Origin: an uncultured Bacilli bacterium
Lineage (GTDB): Bacteria > Bacillota_I > Bacilli_A > RF39 > UBA660
DNA: 9,902 nt
NCBI GenBank assembly: GCA_944332375.1
Contig: CALVJU010000052.1
Coordinates: 1-9,902 of the forward strand
Direction of reading: 5' to 3'
Shown: in pieces, positions 1-6,368 of the stretch
How positions within the stretch are numbered: the first letter of the stretch is position 1
How the letters are laid out: every line of letters starts with the position of its first letter
Notes under the pieces: generated by a model
Told to the model about the DNA's origin: nothing
Databases searched by the model: none
What the model saw: the letters and a program-made list of their open reading frames with translations, nothing else
Program-made: the position numbers and the translations under genes

Positions 1-668
1 ATTTGATATTGATCAACAACATCACTTTGTTCATAATCTAATTGATCACTTTCTCCTACTTCTTCTAATTTCTCTATATTTAATTCATCATAAGTTAGTT
101 CTATTTGTTCTTTTTCAGTATCTTCTACCACTTTTGTTACTTTATATAAAGCATCTGTTTTTTCTAAATCATACTGACAAGTGATCTCTTCTTCTCCACT
201 CTCTAATGCTTCCCCAAATAATTCTACCACGAACGGATTAAACTTCTCTTTTAGAATGGTACTTTCTTTCTCTTCTTTATTTACAAATAAATCTTCTTCT
301 TCACGATCTTTTACATAATAACAAGTTGCTTCTTTTCTTTCTTCATCAGTAAAAGAACGATTCTCATAAGTTGTACTCTTCTGATTTAAATAAATCAGTA
401 CGGGTTTCATTTCACCATTCAATACTTCATTATAAGTCTTTTTGGTCTCATCTGATGTGATCTCTTTTAAAGTTTCTTCTTCCTCTTCTTGTTGTTTATT
501 TTGTAACTTCTCTAGTTCTTCTTCTTTTTGATTTAACTCTTTTTTTGTCTGATTTAATTCATTAGTATAATTAGTAGAAAGAACATAGTAAGTTCCTAAA
601 CTTCCAATTAAAATTCCAAGTAAAAGACATAATACCAATCCAAAACTACGATTTTCTTTCTCTTTCAT
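1..668 (-). CDS. Membrane-anchored coiled-coil protein, unknown function (partial, C-terminus off window)
   Basis: I do not recognise this gene. The minus strand is open from the ATG at 666-668 to the window edge, giving about 222 codons without a stop. Residues about 9-31 form one hydrophobic segment (LVLCLLLGILIGSL...), probably a membrane anchor or uncleaved signal with the rest outside. Residues about 33-70 are Lys/Glu/Gln-rich and read as a coiled coil. The remainder is acidic and Tyr-rich, with two Cys (about 116 and 164). AGGAGG at 676-681 sits 7 nt before this ATG. The in-frame ATG at 672-674 lies almost on top of that ribosome binding site and is less likely. The gene is the last one seen after the sufC operon, separated from the TetR gene by a terminator-like hairpin, so it may be a separate unit or read by leak-through. 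Its layout resembles the protein at 4484-5254, but I see no clear sequence match between them. Confidence 0.75.
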   Translation of the reverse strand, partial: MKEKENRSFGLVLCLLLGILIGSLGTYYVLSTNYTNELNQTKKELNQKEEELEKLQNKQQEEEEETLKEITSDETKKTYNEVLNGEMKPVLIYLNQKSTTYENRSFTDEERKEATCYYVKDREEEDLFVNKEEKESTILKEKFNPFVVELFGEALESGEEEITCQYDLEKTDALYKVTKVVEDTEKEQIELTYDELNIEKLEEVGESDQLDYEQSDVVDQYQ

Positions 669-716
669 ATCCATTCCTCCTAACACTATCATGAACATTC
701 TTTATTTCTTTATACA

Positions 717-744
717 AAAAGTTACGCTTCTTCACGTAACTTTT
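717..744 (-). terminator. Terminator-like hairpin at the end of the TetR gene
   Basis: Ten-base complementary arms (717-726 and 735-744, AAAAGTTACG / CGTAACTTTT) flank an 8-nt loop. Read on the minus strand, the hairpin ends in a short T run. It overlaps the last codons of the TetR gene, so it would end or weaken the sufC operon transcript before the downstream membrane-protein gene. The A/T ends of the arms make it nearly symmetrical, so it could also work on the other strand. Confidence 0.6.
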
Positions 745-1354
745 GACAATGTTTACATTCTCCAAAGAGACATAACACCATACTTAGTACTTCCTTTTTC
801 ATTGCTTCTTCATAAAAGGAAGACCCAGATAATACACAGTCTCTACAAAACATCGGAATGAATTGAACTAAGAAATGAACTTTTTCTTTTTGATGCGCTA
901 CTTGCATCTTTCTTTCACGAAATAACTGATCCAATGCTTTGGTAACTTCCTTTTCTTTTTCTTGAAGTAAATACAATACTTCTGGATCGCGATACTTCAA
1001 AGAAGTTAATTCCTGTTGGATGGCTAAGGTTGTACGATAGTTTTGGATACCCTCTTCTAATATTTTTTCAATTACAGAAAAGAACTCTTTTTGCAAGTCT
1101 GTTTCTTCTTTCAATACATCGAAGAAAAAAGAGTAAAGAAGATCACTATATTTTCGAATTCCAGCCAGTAAAATATCGTGTTTATCTTGGAAGTATTGGT
1201 AGATAATTCCAGTGGAAACTCCAGCTTTTTTCGCGATATCTACGGTACTTACATGGTGATATCCCCTCTCACAGATCATATGAAATCCGATTTCTATAAT
1301 ATGTTCTTTTTTCTCGATAGAACTTTTTCTACTCGGTTCTCTTACTTTTCCCAT
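722..1354 (-). CDS. TetR/AcrR-family regulator with two CxxC pairs
   Basis: A 210-residue TetR-family repressor, of usual family length. The N-terminal DNA-binding domain spans about residues 16-62, with the helix-turn-helix around GYHHVSTVDIAKKAGVSTG and the following IYQYFQDKHDIL, as is typical of the family. The C-terminal half should be the dimerisation and ligand domain. It holds Cys170, Cys173, Cys195, Cys200 and Cys203, forming CRDC and CKHC pairs. Such paired cysteines suggest metal, Fe-S or redox sensing, but that is inference. The ATG follows the stop of the SufB-like gene with no gap and has only a weak, distant ribosome binding site, so translation is probably coupled. Its place in the sufC operon, and a perfect inverted repeat over the operon's start point, suggest that it autoregulates Fe-S assembly genes. 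TetR assignment is confident; the target and ligand are inferred. Confidence 0.9.
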   Translation of the reverse strand: MGKVREPSRKSSIEKKEHIIEIGFHMICERGYHHVSTVDIAKKAGVSTGIIYQYFQDKHDILLAGIRKYSDLLYSFFFDVLKEETDLQKEFFSVIEKILEEGIQNYRTTLAIQQELTSLKYRDPEVLYLLQEKEKEVTKALDQLFRERKMQVAHQKEKVHFLVQFIPMFCRDCVLSGSSFYEEAMKKEVLSMVLCLFGECKHCQKLREEA

Positions 1355-2272
1355 TTATTTTAAAAATCCTTCTATAATTTTTTCTTCTGCTTCTTTTTCA
1401 CTGAGTCCTAGTGACATCAATTTCATCAACTGTTCTCCGGCAATTTTTCCAATCGCTGCTTCATGAATTAAATTCGCATCGACATGTTTCGCATAGATCT
1501 CAGGAATGGCTTTGACACTTCCTTGATCTTTTAAAATCGCATCACACTCTACATGAGCATAGCTTACTGTTTCTCCTATGATGTTAGAACGAAATTCCTG
1601 GTAAGAGTTTTCTGTTGCGACACTTCGTGATGTTACATGACAACTGGCATGTTCACCAAGTAATTCTACTACAAAGTCTGTATCTGCTTGTTGTTTGCCA
1701 CTGGTTTTAATTTTCTCAGTAATGGTTAGGGTTGTATCTTCTTGTAGTTGTGCTTTGGTGAGGCGTTTCGCAAGATCTACACCATCGATCTGAACCGTTT
1801 CTATATTCATACTAGATCCTTTTTCCATATAAATCTCAGTAATCGGATTTAATATCTTTTTCCCTGTTCCACGCCCTTCTCCATAGTGTTTTTCTACATA
1901 TTTTACTTTCGCATTCTCTCCGAGATAGAAACGATGAATTCCATCATGGATACTATCTTTTCCATGTTGATTATGAACACCACATCCAGAGACAATAATG
2001 ACATTAGAATTCGCACCAATATGAAAGTCATTTTCTACAACATCAACAAGACCACTCTCTGTTAAAAGAACAGGAATATGCACTGTACCAAATAATGTAT
2101 TTTCTTTGACTGTCACATCAATTCCTCTTCCATTTTCTTTATTGGTAATACGAATATATGGATTCTCTTTTCGGGCAATACAAGCACCATTCTTACGGAT
2201 ATTATAAACTTCTTCTTTGGTCACATCTTCTTCCATGATTTGATTTAATAACTTCTTATCTACATCATTCAT
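1355..2272 (-). CDS. SufB/SufD-family Fe-S assembly scaffold, short (SmsB-like)
   Basis: A 305-residue cytosolic protein of the SufB/SufD beta-helix family, much shorter than canonical SufB (about 480 residues) or SufD (about 420). Family marks are GCGVHNQHGKD (about 96-106), HVECDAIL (240-247) and the C-terminal HEAAIGKI (270-277), like the HEA motif of SufB. The position I align to the essential SufB cysteine (E. coli Cys405) is Ala261 here, although Cys97 and Cys243 are present. Together with the adjacent SufC-like ATPase this matches the two-gene minimal SUF layout known from many anaerobes and archaea, thought to build Fe-S clusters without SufS/SufU/SufD. I chose the second ATG (2270-2272) because GGAGG lies 6 nt before it, whereas the first ATG (2276-2278) touches that site. 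The start overlaps the sufC stop by 8 nt, implying translational coupling. A role as SufC partner is well supported; B- versus D-type naming is not settled. Confidence 0.88.
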   Translation of the reverse strand: MNDVDKKLLNQIMEEDVTKEEVYNIRKNGACIARKENPYIRITNKENGRGIDVTVKENTLFGTVHIPVLLTESGLVDVVENDFHIGANSNVIIVSGCGVHNQHGKDSIHDGIHRFYLGENAKVKYVEKHYGEGRGTGKKILNPITEIYMEKGSSMNIETVQIDGVDLAKRLTKAQLQEDTTLTITEKIKTSGKQQADTDFVVELLGEHASCHVTSRSVATENSYQEFRSNIIGETVSYAHVECDAILKDQGSVKAIPEIYAKHVDANLIHEAAIGKIAGEQLMKLMSLGLSEKEAEEKIIEGFLK

Positions 2273-2963
2273 AAGCATCCTCCATCTCTTCTAAAATTTC
2301 AGAAAGCATCTCTTTTCGATCTCCAATCTTTTTGATTGTCCCATTTTCTAACAAAATCATTTGATCGGCCAATTTCATAATCCGTTCTTGATGAGAAATG
2401 ACGATTGTCATTCCAGAAGAAGTAGACGCTAATTCTTTAAAGATCTCTGTTAAACTTTGAAAACTCCACAAATCAATTCCTGCTTCTGGTTCATCAAAGA
2501 TAGCAACCATAGGATGACGAGACAAAACAGAAGCGATTTCAATTCGCTTTCGTTCTCCTCCTGATAAAGAACGATTTAATTCACGGTGTAAATACTCTCT
2601 TGAAGTGATTCCTACTTTCTTTAATAATTCTAATGCATCTTCTTCCGTCATTTCTAAGCCAACGGCGATTTTTAACAGGTCAAAAACTGTAATTCCTTTG
2701 AATGTCACAGGTTGTTGAAAAGCATAAGAAATTCCTAATTGAGCTCGTTCGGAAACAGAAAGATGAGTAATATCTTTCCCTTGAAAGAGAATTTGACCAG
2801 AATCAGGTTGTTCTAATCCCATAATGATTTTCGCAAGGGTTGATTTTCCACTCCCATTGGGACCTGTTATGACATAGAACTTTTTCTCATCTAATGTAAG
2901 ATGGATATGATCTAATATTTTTTTATGATTCCTTTCAAAACAAATATCTATTAATTCTAACAT
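2265..2963 (-). CDS. sufC: SufC-like Fe-S assembly ATPase
   Basis: A 232-residue ABC-type ATPase of the SufC family, soluble, with no membrane segments. It should power cluster assembly by binding the SufB-like protein encoded immediately downstream. Visible motifs: Walker A GPNGSGKST (34-42), Q-loop at Gln83/84, signature LSGGE (133-137), Walker B AIFDEPE (154-160) followed by AGIDLWS, and the switch histidine in VISHQE (191). FDEPEAGID resembles the FDExDSGLD motif typical of SufC. A longer in-frame reading back to 3047 is possible but unlikely, because it would run through the promoter at 3007-3035. The ATG at 2961-2963 has AAAGGA 7 nt upstream and begins at the conserved MLELIDI strand. 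The gene overlaps the next by 8 nt. It is slightly shorter than typical SufC (about 250 residues), as in minimal two-gene systems. Confidence 0.92.
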   Translation of the reverse strand: MLELIDICFERNHKKILDHIHLTLDEKKFYVITGPNGSGKSTLAKIIMGLEQPDSGQILFQGKDITHLSVSERAQLGISYAFQQPVTFKGITVFDLLKIAVGLEMTEEDALELLKKVGITSREYLHRELNRSLSGGERKRIEIASVLSRHPMVAIFDEPEAGIDLWSFQSLTEIFKELASTSSGMTIVISHQERIMKLADQMILLENGTIKKIGDRKEMLSEILEEMEDAYE

Positions 2964-2970
2964 AGTCTGT

Positions 2971-2976
2971 TCCTTT
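2971..2976 (-). promoter_or_regulatory. Ribosome binding site fixing the sufC start
   Basis: AAAGGA on the minus strand lies 7 nt before the ATG at 2961-2963. It supports this start over an upstream in-frame ATG at 3045-3047 that would lie ahead of the promoter. Confidence 0.8.
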
Positions 2977-2978
2977 CT

Positions 2979-3004
2979 AAAATGTGAAACATCTTTCACA
3001 TTTT
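2979..3004. promoter_or_regulatory. Perfect 11-bp inverted repeat, candidate TetR operator
   Basis: Arms AAAATGTGAAA (2979-2989) and TTTCACATTTT (2994-3004) are exact reverse complements separated by 4 bp. The site starts 2 bp past the -10 box of the sufC promoter and covers the expected transcription start. That position suits a repressor, and the size suits a TetR dimer. Assignment to the TetR protein encoded two genes downstream is inference from operon membership. As RNA it could also form a short 5'-leader hairpin. Confidence 0.7.
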
Positions 3005-3006
3005 TT

Positions 3007-3035
3007 ATTATAGCGATATTTTTGGGGAAGTGCAA
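3007..3035 (-). promoter_or_regulatory. sufC operon promoter
   Basis: Minus-strand -35 TTGCAC (3030-3035), 17-nt spacer, and -10 TATAAT (3007-3012), a near-consensus sigma-A promoter. The expected start is near 3000, inside the inverted repeat. This drives sufC, the SufB-like gene and the TetR gene. Confidence 0.85.
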
Positions 3036-3055
3036 CTCTTTTATCATGACCCAAG

Positions 3056-3088
3056 AAAAAAAGTTCTAAACAATTCTGTTAGAACTTT
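3056..3088 (-). terminator. Terminator of the dehydrogenase gene
   Basis: Ten-base arms AAAGTTCTAA (3060-3069) and TTAGAACTTT (3079-3088) flank a 9-nt loop. On the minus strand they are followed by a run of T. It lies 7 nt past the dehydrogenase stop and separates it from the sufC promoter. Confidence 0.85.
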
Positions 3089-3094
3089 CTTGTT

Positions 3095-4120
3095 TTATAA
3101 ATTAGGATCTACTAAGATTTTTACTGCTTGATCTGTTCCACTTGTCAATCTTTCATAAGCATCTTGTACTTGATCAAGGGAAACAACATCATCGACAAAT
3201 GGTAATACTTCTAGTTGTTTTGAAGAGATCATTGCTATTGTTTTTTCAAATTCATCTTTGGTATAAGCAATAGCTCCTTGCACAGTTAATTCATTCATAA
3301 CTGCAATAACGGTTGGAATAGAGATTGGTCCTGTCGCAACACCGACTAAGACAACCGTACCTCCTGGTTTTACCATCATCAAAGAACTCGTAACTGCTCC
3401 TGCATTTCCACAACATTCGATCACAACATCAAATCCTGATTTGGTATCTGCCATGACTTCTTGGATCATATCTTCTTTTGTCGCATCATAATATTTATCT
3501 GCAACACCTAAAGCAAGAGCTTTCTTTCCTCTACCAGGATTGGTTTCACTGACTGCAACAAAGCTAGCCCCTTCTTTTTTGGCTAACATCGCACTCATTA
3601 AACCGATAATCCCACCACCGATGACAAGTACTTTCTCTCCGAGTTTGATATTCGCTAAATGAACACCATGTAACGCAACAGCGGTTGGTTCAACCAATGC
3701 CATTTCTTTGGCACTGACATTTTCAGGAACTTTTAATACCATATCTGGACGAACAGAAATTCTCTTTGTTAATGCTCCTGGCCTTGTAAGAGAAAGACCT
3801 ACCGCATCACTCCAAGTCTCTTTACAATACTGAGGATTTCCACTCTCACAAGCTTCACAATGTCCACAAGGAGAGATAGGTAAAGCAGTTACTAAATCTC
3901 CTACTTTCAAATCCTCACGACTTCCTGGATCAACAACATGACCACTAAATTCATGTCCTAGTATTAATCCTTTTGGTTCACCTGTTTCAAAATAGTGTAA
4001 ATCAGAACCACAAATACCAGCCATTACAACATCGATAATCACTTCTCCGTTTTTAGAAATTGGTTCTTCGATTTCTTTTATTTCAAATTTTCTTTTCTCT
4101 TTTAGTGCAACTGCACGCAT
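3095..4120 (-). CDS. Zinc-dependent alcohol/polyol dehydrogenase (MDR family)
   Basis: A 341-residue medium-chain dehydrogenase that oxidises an alcohol, or reduces a ketone, with NAD(P). Usual length for the sorbitol, butanediol and threonine dehydrogenase branch. Catalytic zinc ligands are Cys37 (GICGSD), His56-Glu57 (GHEFSGHV) and Glu144 (VEP). A structural zinc site is complete, with Cys85, Cys88, Cys91 and Cys99. The Rossmann GxGxxG motif is at 168-173 (GGGIIG). After the second strand comes SETNPGR, where NAD enzymes often have an acidic residue. This leaves NADP use possible, so cofactor and substrate cannot be set from sequence. GAGGTGAT precedes the ATG at a short spacing. The gene stands alone, with its own promoter and terminator, and none of its neighbours points to a sugar or polyol pathway. 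Confidence 0.9.
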   Translation of the reverse strand: MRAVALKEKRKFEIKEIEEPISKNGEVIIDVVMAGICGSDLHYFETGEPKGLILGHEFSGHVVDPGSREDLKVGDLVTALPISPCGHCEACESGNPQYCKETWSDAVGLSLTRPGALTKRISVRPDMVLKVPENVSAKEMALVEPTAVALHGVHLANIKLGEKVLVIGGGIIGLMSAMLAKKEGASFVAVSETNPGRGKKALALGVADKYYDATKEDMIQEVMADTKSGFDVVIECCGNAGAVTSSLMMVKPGGTVVLVGVATGPISIPTVIAVMNELTVQGAIAYTKDEFEKTIAMISSKQLEVLPFVDDVVSLDQVQDAYERLTSGTDQAVKILVDPNL

Positions 4121-4137
4121 CTTATCACCTCATGTTC

Positions 4138-4146
4138 ATTGTATCA
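4138..4146 (-). promoter_or_regulatory. Extended -10 promoter of the dehydrogenase
   Basis: Minus-strand TGATACAAT is an extended -10 (TGnTACAAT) 17 nt before the ATG. No good -35 is visible at 17-18 nt, only a T-rich tract, which extended -10 promoters can tolerate. The same nine bases form the -10 region at 5280-5288. Confidence 0.6.
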
Positions 4147-4256
4147 CAGCAATCTAGAAAAAAACAGAACACTTTACTTTTCTTTACAAAATCCAATCAG
4201 AAATCCCCTATTCCCATTTGCTTTTCCTTTGGAAGAAATCATTCCTATCGTACGAT

Positions 4257-4283
4257 AAAAAAAACTGAATGACAAGCATTCAG
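4257..4283 (-). terminator. tRNA-Lys terminator
   Basis: Perfect 7-bp stem CTGAATG (4265-4271) / CATTCAG (4277-4283) with a 5-nt loop, followed on the minus strand by eight T. It lies 13 nt past the CCA end of the tRNA. Confidence 0.9.
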
Positions 4284-4296
4284 AATCATTACAACA

Positions 4297-4372
4297 TGGT
4301 GGGCTGTTAGGGATTCGAACCCTAGACCCACTGATTAAGAGTCAGTTGCTCTACCAACTGAGCTAACAGCCC
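4297..4372 (-). tRNA. trnK: tRNA-Lys (anticodon CTT)
   Basis: A 76-nt cloverleaf on the minus strand. The acceptor stem GGGCTGT pairs with ACAGCCC, the discriminator is A, and CCA is encoded (4297-4299). The D arm contains AGTTGGTAGA, the anticodon stem is ACTGA/TCAGT with loop CTCTTAA, and the T arm is TAGGG-TTCGAAT-CCCTA. The anticodon CTT (4337-4339) reads AAG. It is a single transcription unit with a promoter about 23 nt upstream and a strong terminator. I see no repeated 3' end of this tRNA elsewhere in the window, so nothing here shows use as an integration site. Confidence 0.97.
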
Positions 4373-4394
4373 ATGTCTTTCAAACTACTTACAT

Positions 4395-4424
4395 AGTATA
4401 TCATAAAAAAAAAAAGAAAGTGAA
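4395..4424 (-). promoter_or_regulatory. tRNA-Lys promoter
   Basis: Minus-strand -10 TATACT (4395-4400) and -35 TTCACT (4419-4424) with an 18-nt spacer containing eleven consecutive T. The expected start is about 15 nt before the mature tRNA 5' end. Confidence 0.65.
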
Positions 4425-4456
4425 TACCAATTATTTAAAAAAACTGGTTTTCATAG

Positions 4457-4483
4457 AAAAAACACCTGTAAAATAGATGTTTT
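4457..4483 (-). terminator. Terminator of the membrane-anchored protein gene
   Basis: Stem of about 9 bp (4459-4467 with 4475-4483, including one G-T pair) and a 7-nt loop, directly after the stop codon. On the minus strand the 3' side runs into six T. Confidence 0.8.
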
Positions 4484-5254
4484 CTACGATTCTTTCACTC
4501 TTGATATAAAAGTATATCCATCTTCCGTCACTTGAAATGTATATACATAAATACTAGGCTCTTGTACTTCTATTCCTTCCCCCAAAGGAATCTCAGTTAC
4601 TTCTTCATAAATCTGTATTTCATTTTCTTTTTGAAGTGCTTGTGTGACTTCTCCCGTAAAATAAGAGCCACTTGTTCCTCCACCTTCTGTTACATAAGGT
4701 ATATATCCATTCAAAGATTCATAAAATACATAATACTTAATATGATTCACATCTGTTTGAATTGGAATTGTCGTATCCAAAGTTTCCTCTTCCCCAAATA
4801 AAGATTGATAAGTTGCAAGCATACTCTCGTATGGAATCAATGTAATTACTCCTTGATTATGATCACAATGATAGAAAGAAGGAGTATTACTTTGAGGAAT
4901 AGTAATAGATTCTTCCAATAAAGATGAATCTGTTAAAACAGTTGTTTTTAAATCTGCTATTTTTAAATTATGGTATGCTAAAGTAAGTTTACTCATCTCA
5001 CTTGCATCTTGTACAAAATACTGATCTTGATTCTCATACATAAAATATTTATAAGAAGTATCTTCTCTTAGCACTACGCTATGATATAACGATTGAACAA
5101 GCGTACTTTCAGGATTTAATACCTTTTCCTCTTCTTCTTTTACTACTTTTTCTTCTACCTGCTTCGGTTGTTGCGATAGAATATATCCAACACTCACCAT
5201 TGTTGTGAGGAAAAAAAGAATTGTCAATAAAATGAAAATTTGATTTTTTTTCAC
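4484..5254 (-). CDS. Membrane-anchored extracytoplasmic protein, unknown function
   Basis: I do not recognise this 256-residue protein. Residues about 5-26 (IFILLTILFFLTTMVSVGYI) form one hydrophobic segment after a KK start, so it is probably a signal anchor with the rest outside the cell. A charged linker (about 30-47, Glu/Lys-rich) follows, then a Tyr- and acid-rich domain with a flexible GGGTSGS turn near 191-197. One Cys is present (130) and there is no lipobox. The chosen start is GTG (5252-5254), 10 nt after AGGAG. A longer ATG reading from 5302 is rejected because the promoter lies at 5280-5308, inside it. The gene is a single unit with its own promoter and terminator. Layout is like the protein at 1-668, without obvious sequence identity. 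Confidence 0.8.
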   Translation of the reverse strand: MKKNQIFILLTILFFLTTMVSVGYILSQQPKQVEEKVVKEEEEKVLNPESTLVQSLYHSVVLREDTSYKYFMYENQDQYFVQDASEMSKLTLAYHNLKIADLKTTVLTDSSLLEESITIPQSNTPSFYHCDHNQGVITLIPYESMLATYQSLFGEEETLDTTIPIQTDVNHIKYYVFYESLNGYIPYVTEGGGTSGSYFTGEVTQALQKENEIQIYEEVTEIPLGEGIEVQEPSIYVYTFQVTEDGYTFISRVKES

Positions 5255-5279
5255 AAAAACCACACTCCTCTTTATTTTT

Positions 5280-5308
5280 ATTGTATCAAATCGCAGACGC
5301 AAAGTCCA
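5280..5308 (-). promoter_or_regulatory. Promoter of the membrane-anchored protein gene
   Basis: Minus-strand extended -10 TGATACAAT (5280-5288) and -35 TGGACT (5303-5308), 17-nt spacer. It lies 25 nt before the GTG start and excludes the longer ATG reading of that gene. Confidence 0.7.
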
Positions 5309-5492
5309 ACATATTAAAATAATAGTAAAAAGTAAAATCTATGTACTTACGTGTGTGAATATCAAGCATGTTAAGACTGTATGACAACAACACGTCAGTG
5401 GCAAATTTACCTTTATATTTCAAGCATTATGATACATAGTAATGTTAGACGATCCCTTTTTTATATGACTTTTGTTAATATAATTCCTATAC
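5309..5492. other. Non-coding gap between two leftward units
   Basis: No gene is supported here. TCAAGCAT occurs twice in direct orientation (5362-5369 and 5420-5427). ACGTGT (5349-5354) and ACACGT (5390-5395) form a short spaced inverted repeat. A minus-strand reading frame of about 47 codons crosses the gap into the neighbouring promoter, but it lacks a start and a ribosome binding site. The gap lies where composition changes from the left part to the AT-rich part, so it may hold an old junction. Confidence 0.4.
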
Positions 5493-5513
5493 AAAAAGGA
5501 CTTTTTCAGTCCT
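5493..5513 (-). terminator. Terminator of the dehydratase/HD/MBL operon
   Basis: Six-base stem AGGACT (5497-5502) / AGTCCT (5508-5513), 5-nt loop, and five T on the minus strand. It lies about 57 nt past the stop of the MBL gene. Confidence 0.8.
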
Positions 5514-5570
5514 AATCCACATTTGTTAGTACAAAATCGGCCATTTTATATTATAAAATCTACACTTTTT

Positions 5571-6347
5571 TTAACGCAATAAATTAATGTTTTTTTTTAC
5601 TTTAATTCTGTTTTCGATTATTTCTACAATATCTCCATCGTTAGGTACAAATAAATTATTGATTGGCCTCATTAACGCCAATTCTCTTGTATCATCTTGC
5701 ATATGAGTAGGGATTAACATTTTATCATTATATCTTTGACATAATCTAACAATATCATCTAACCCCATATGCATTTCGTTTCCTACATATGGTAAACTAC
5801 AATCTAACACCGACACATCACTATTATCAATTAACTCTACGATTGAATCAGAAAAACTACTATCGCCAGTAAATGAAACACTTGCATTATCACTAGTTAT
5901 AATATAACCATGTACAGGTTTTAGACGTCCATGATTTACAAACAATGAGGTTAAATAAACATTTTCCATTATTTCTTCCCCTTTAATTTTACCTATTTCA
6001 TAAAAATTTATATTTGTTTTGTCTTTAACTTCGTTATAAAAATCAGGAAAGCCTAAATCAAATAATTGCCTAATTTTTTCTTCTGCCCCTGTAGGACAAT
6101 ATATTTTTGTTTCTCTTGTGTCGCCAGAATTATATTTTTCAATCATATAAAATGGCAAATCAAAAAAATGGTCTCCATGAAGATGCGTAATTAAAATAGT
6201 CCTAATATCCAATATATTTATTCCCATAGCTTTTATTGTCTTTACTATTCCGTTAGGAACATCTATCAATATATTATCATTAAATAATGTACATGCACTT
6301 CTTTGACTAGCATCTATTGCTCCCGTCCCGATAAAATGTAATTTCAT
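5571..6347 (-). CDS. RNase Z-like metallo-beta-lactamase-fold hydrolase
   Basis: A 258-residue MBL-fold metal hydrolase. The metal-binding motif HLHGDH gives His55, His57, Asp59 and His60. Further ligands are likely His139 (NHG), Asp162 (TGDS) and His215 (PTHM), a complete RNase Z/arylsulfatase-type two-metal site. The N-terminal MKLHFIGTGA strand is also typical. It is shorter than true bacterial RNase Z (about 310 residues) and I do not see a clear tRNA-binding exosite arm, so tRNA 3' processing is doubtful. A phosphodiesterase or other small-substrate hydrolase is equally possible. The ATG at 6345-6347 is chosen because AGGAG (6357-6361) lies 9 nt before it; an in-frame TTG at 6354-6356 touches that site. 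It is third in an operon, 21 nt after the HD gene. No signal peptide, so cytosolic. Confidence 0.85.
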   Translation of the reverse strand: MKLHFIGTGAIDASQRSACTLFNDNILIDVPNGIVKTIKAMGINILDIRTILITHLHGDHFFDLPFYMIEKYNSGDTRETKIYCPTGAEEKIRQLFDLGFPDFYNEVKDKTNINFYEIGKIKGEEIMENVYLTSLFVNHGRLKPVHGYIITSDNASVSFTGDSSFSDSIVELIDNSDVSVLDCSLPYVGNEMHMGLDDIVRLCQRYNDKMLIPTHMQDDTRELALMRPINNLFVPNDGDIVEIIENRIKVKKNINLLR

Positions 6348-6368
6348 TGCTATCAACTCCTATAACAA

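Noticed and set aside
1178..1363. Rightward open frame inside the TetR gene
   Set aside because: It is antisense to a clear TetR coding sequence, has no family motifs and no ribosome binding site.
4060..4272. Rightward open frame over the dehydrogenase promoter and tRNA terminator
   Set aside because: It runs through regulatory signals of the other strand and lacks a ribosome binding site.
4297..4372. tRNA-Lys as the integration site of the AT-rich block
   Set aside because: The block starts about 1 kb away and no duplicated tRNA 3' end is visible in the window.
4532..4801. Rightward open frame opposite the membrane-anchored protein gene
   Set aside because: Composition is Phe/Tyr/Ile-rich as expected of an antisense shadow; the opposite strand has promoter, ribosome binding site and terminator.
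5255..5430. Possible small leftward peptide of about 47 codons in the gap
   Set aside because: No start codon with a ribosome binding site, and it would cross the promoter of the next gene.
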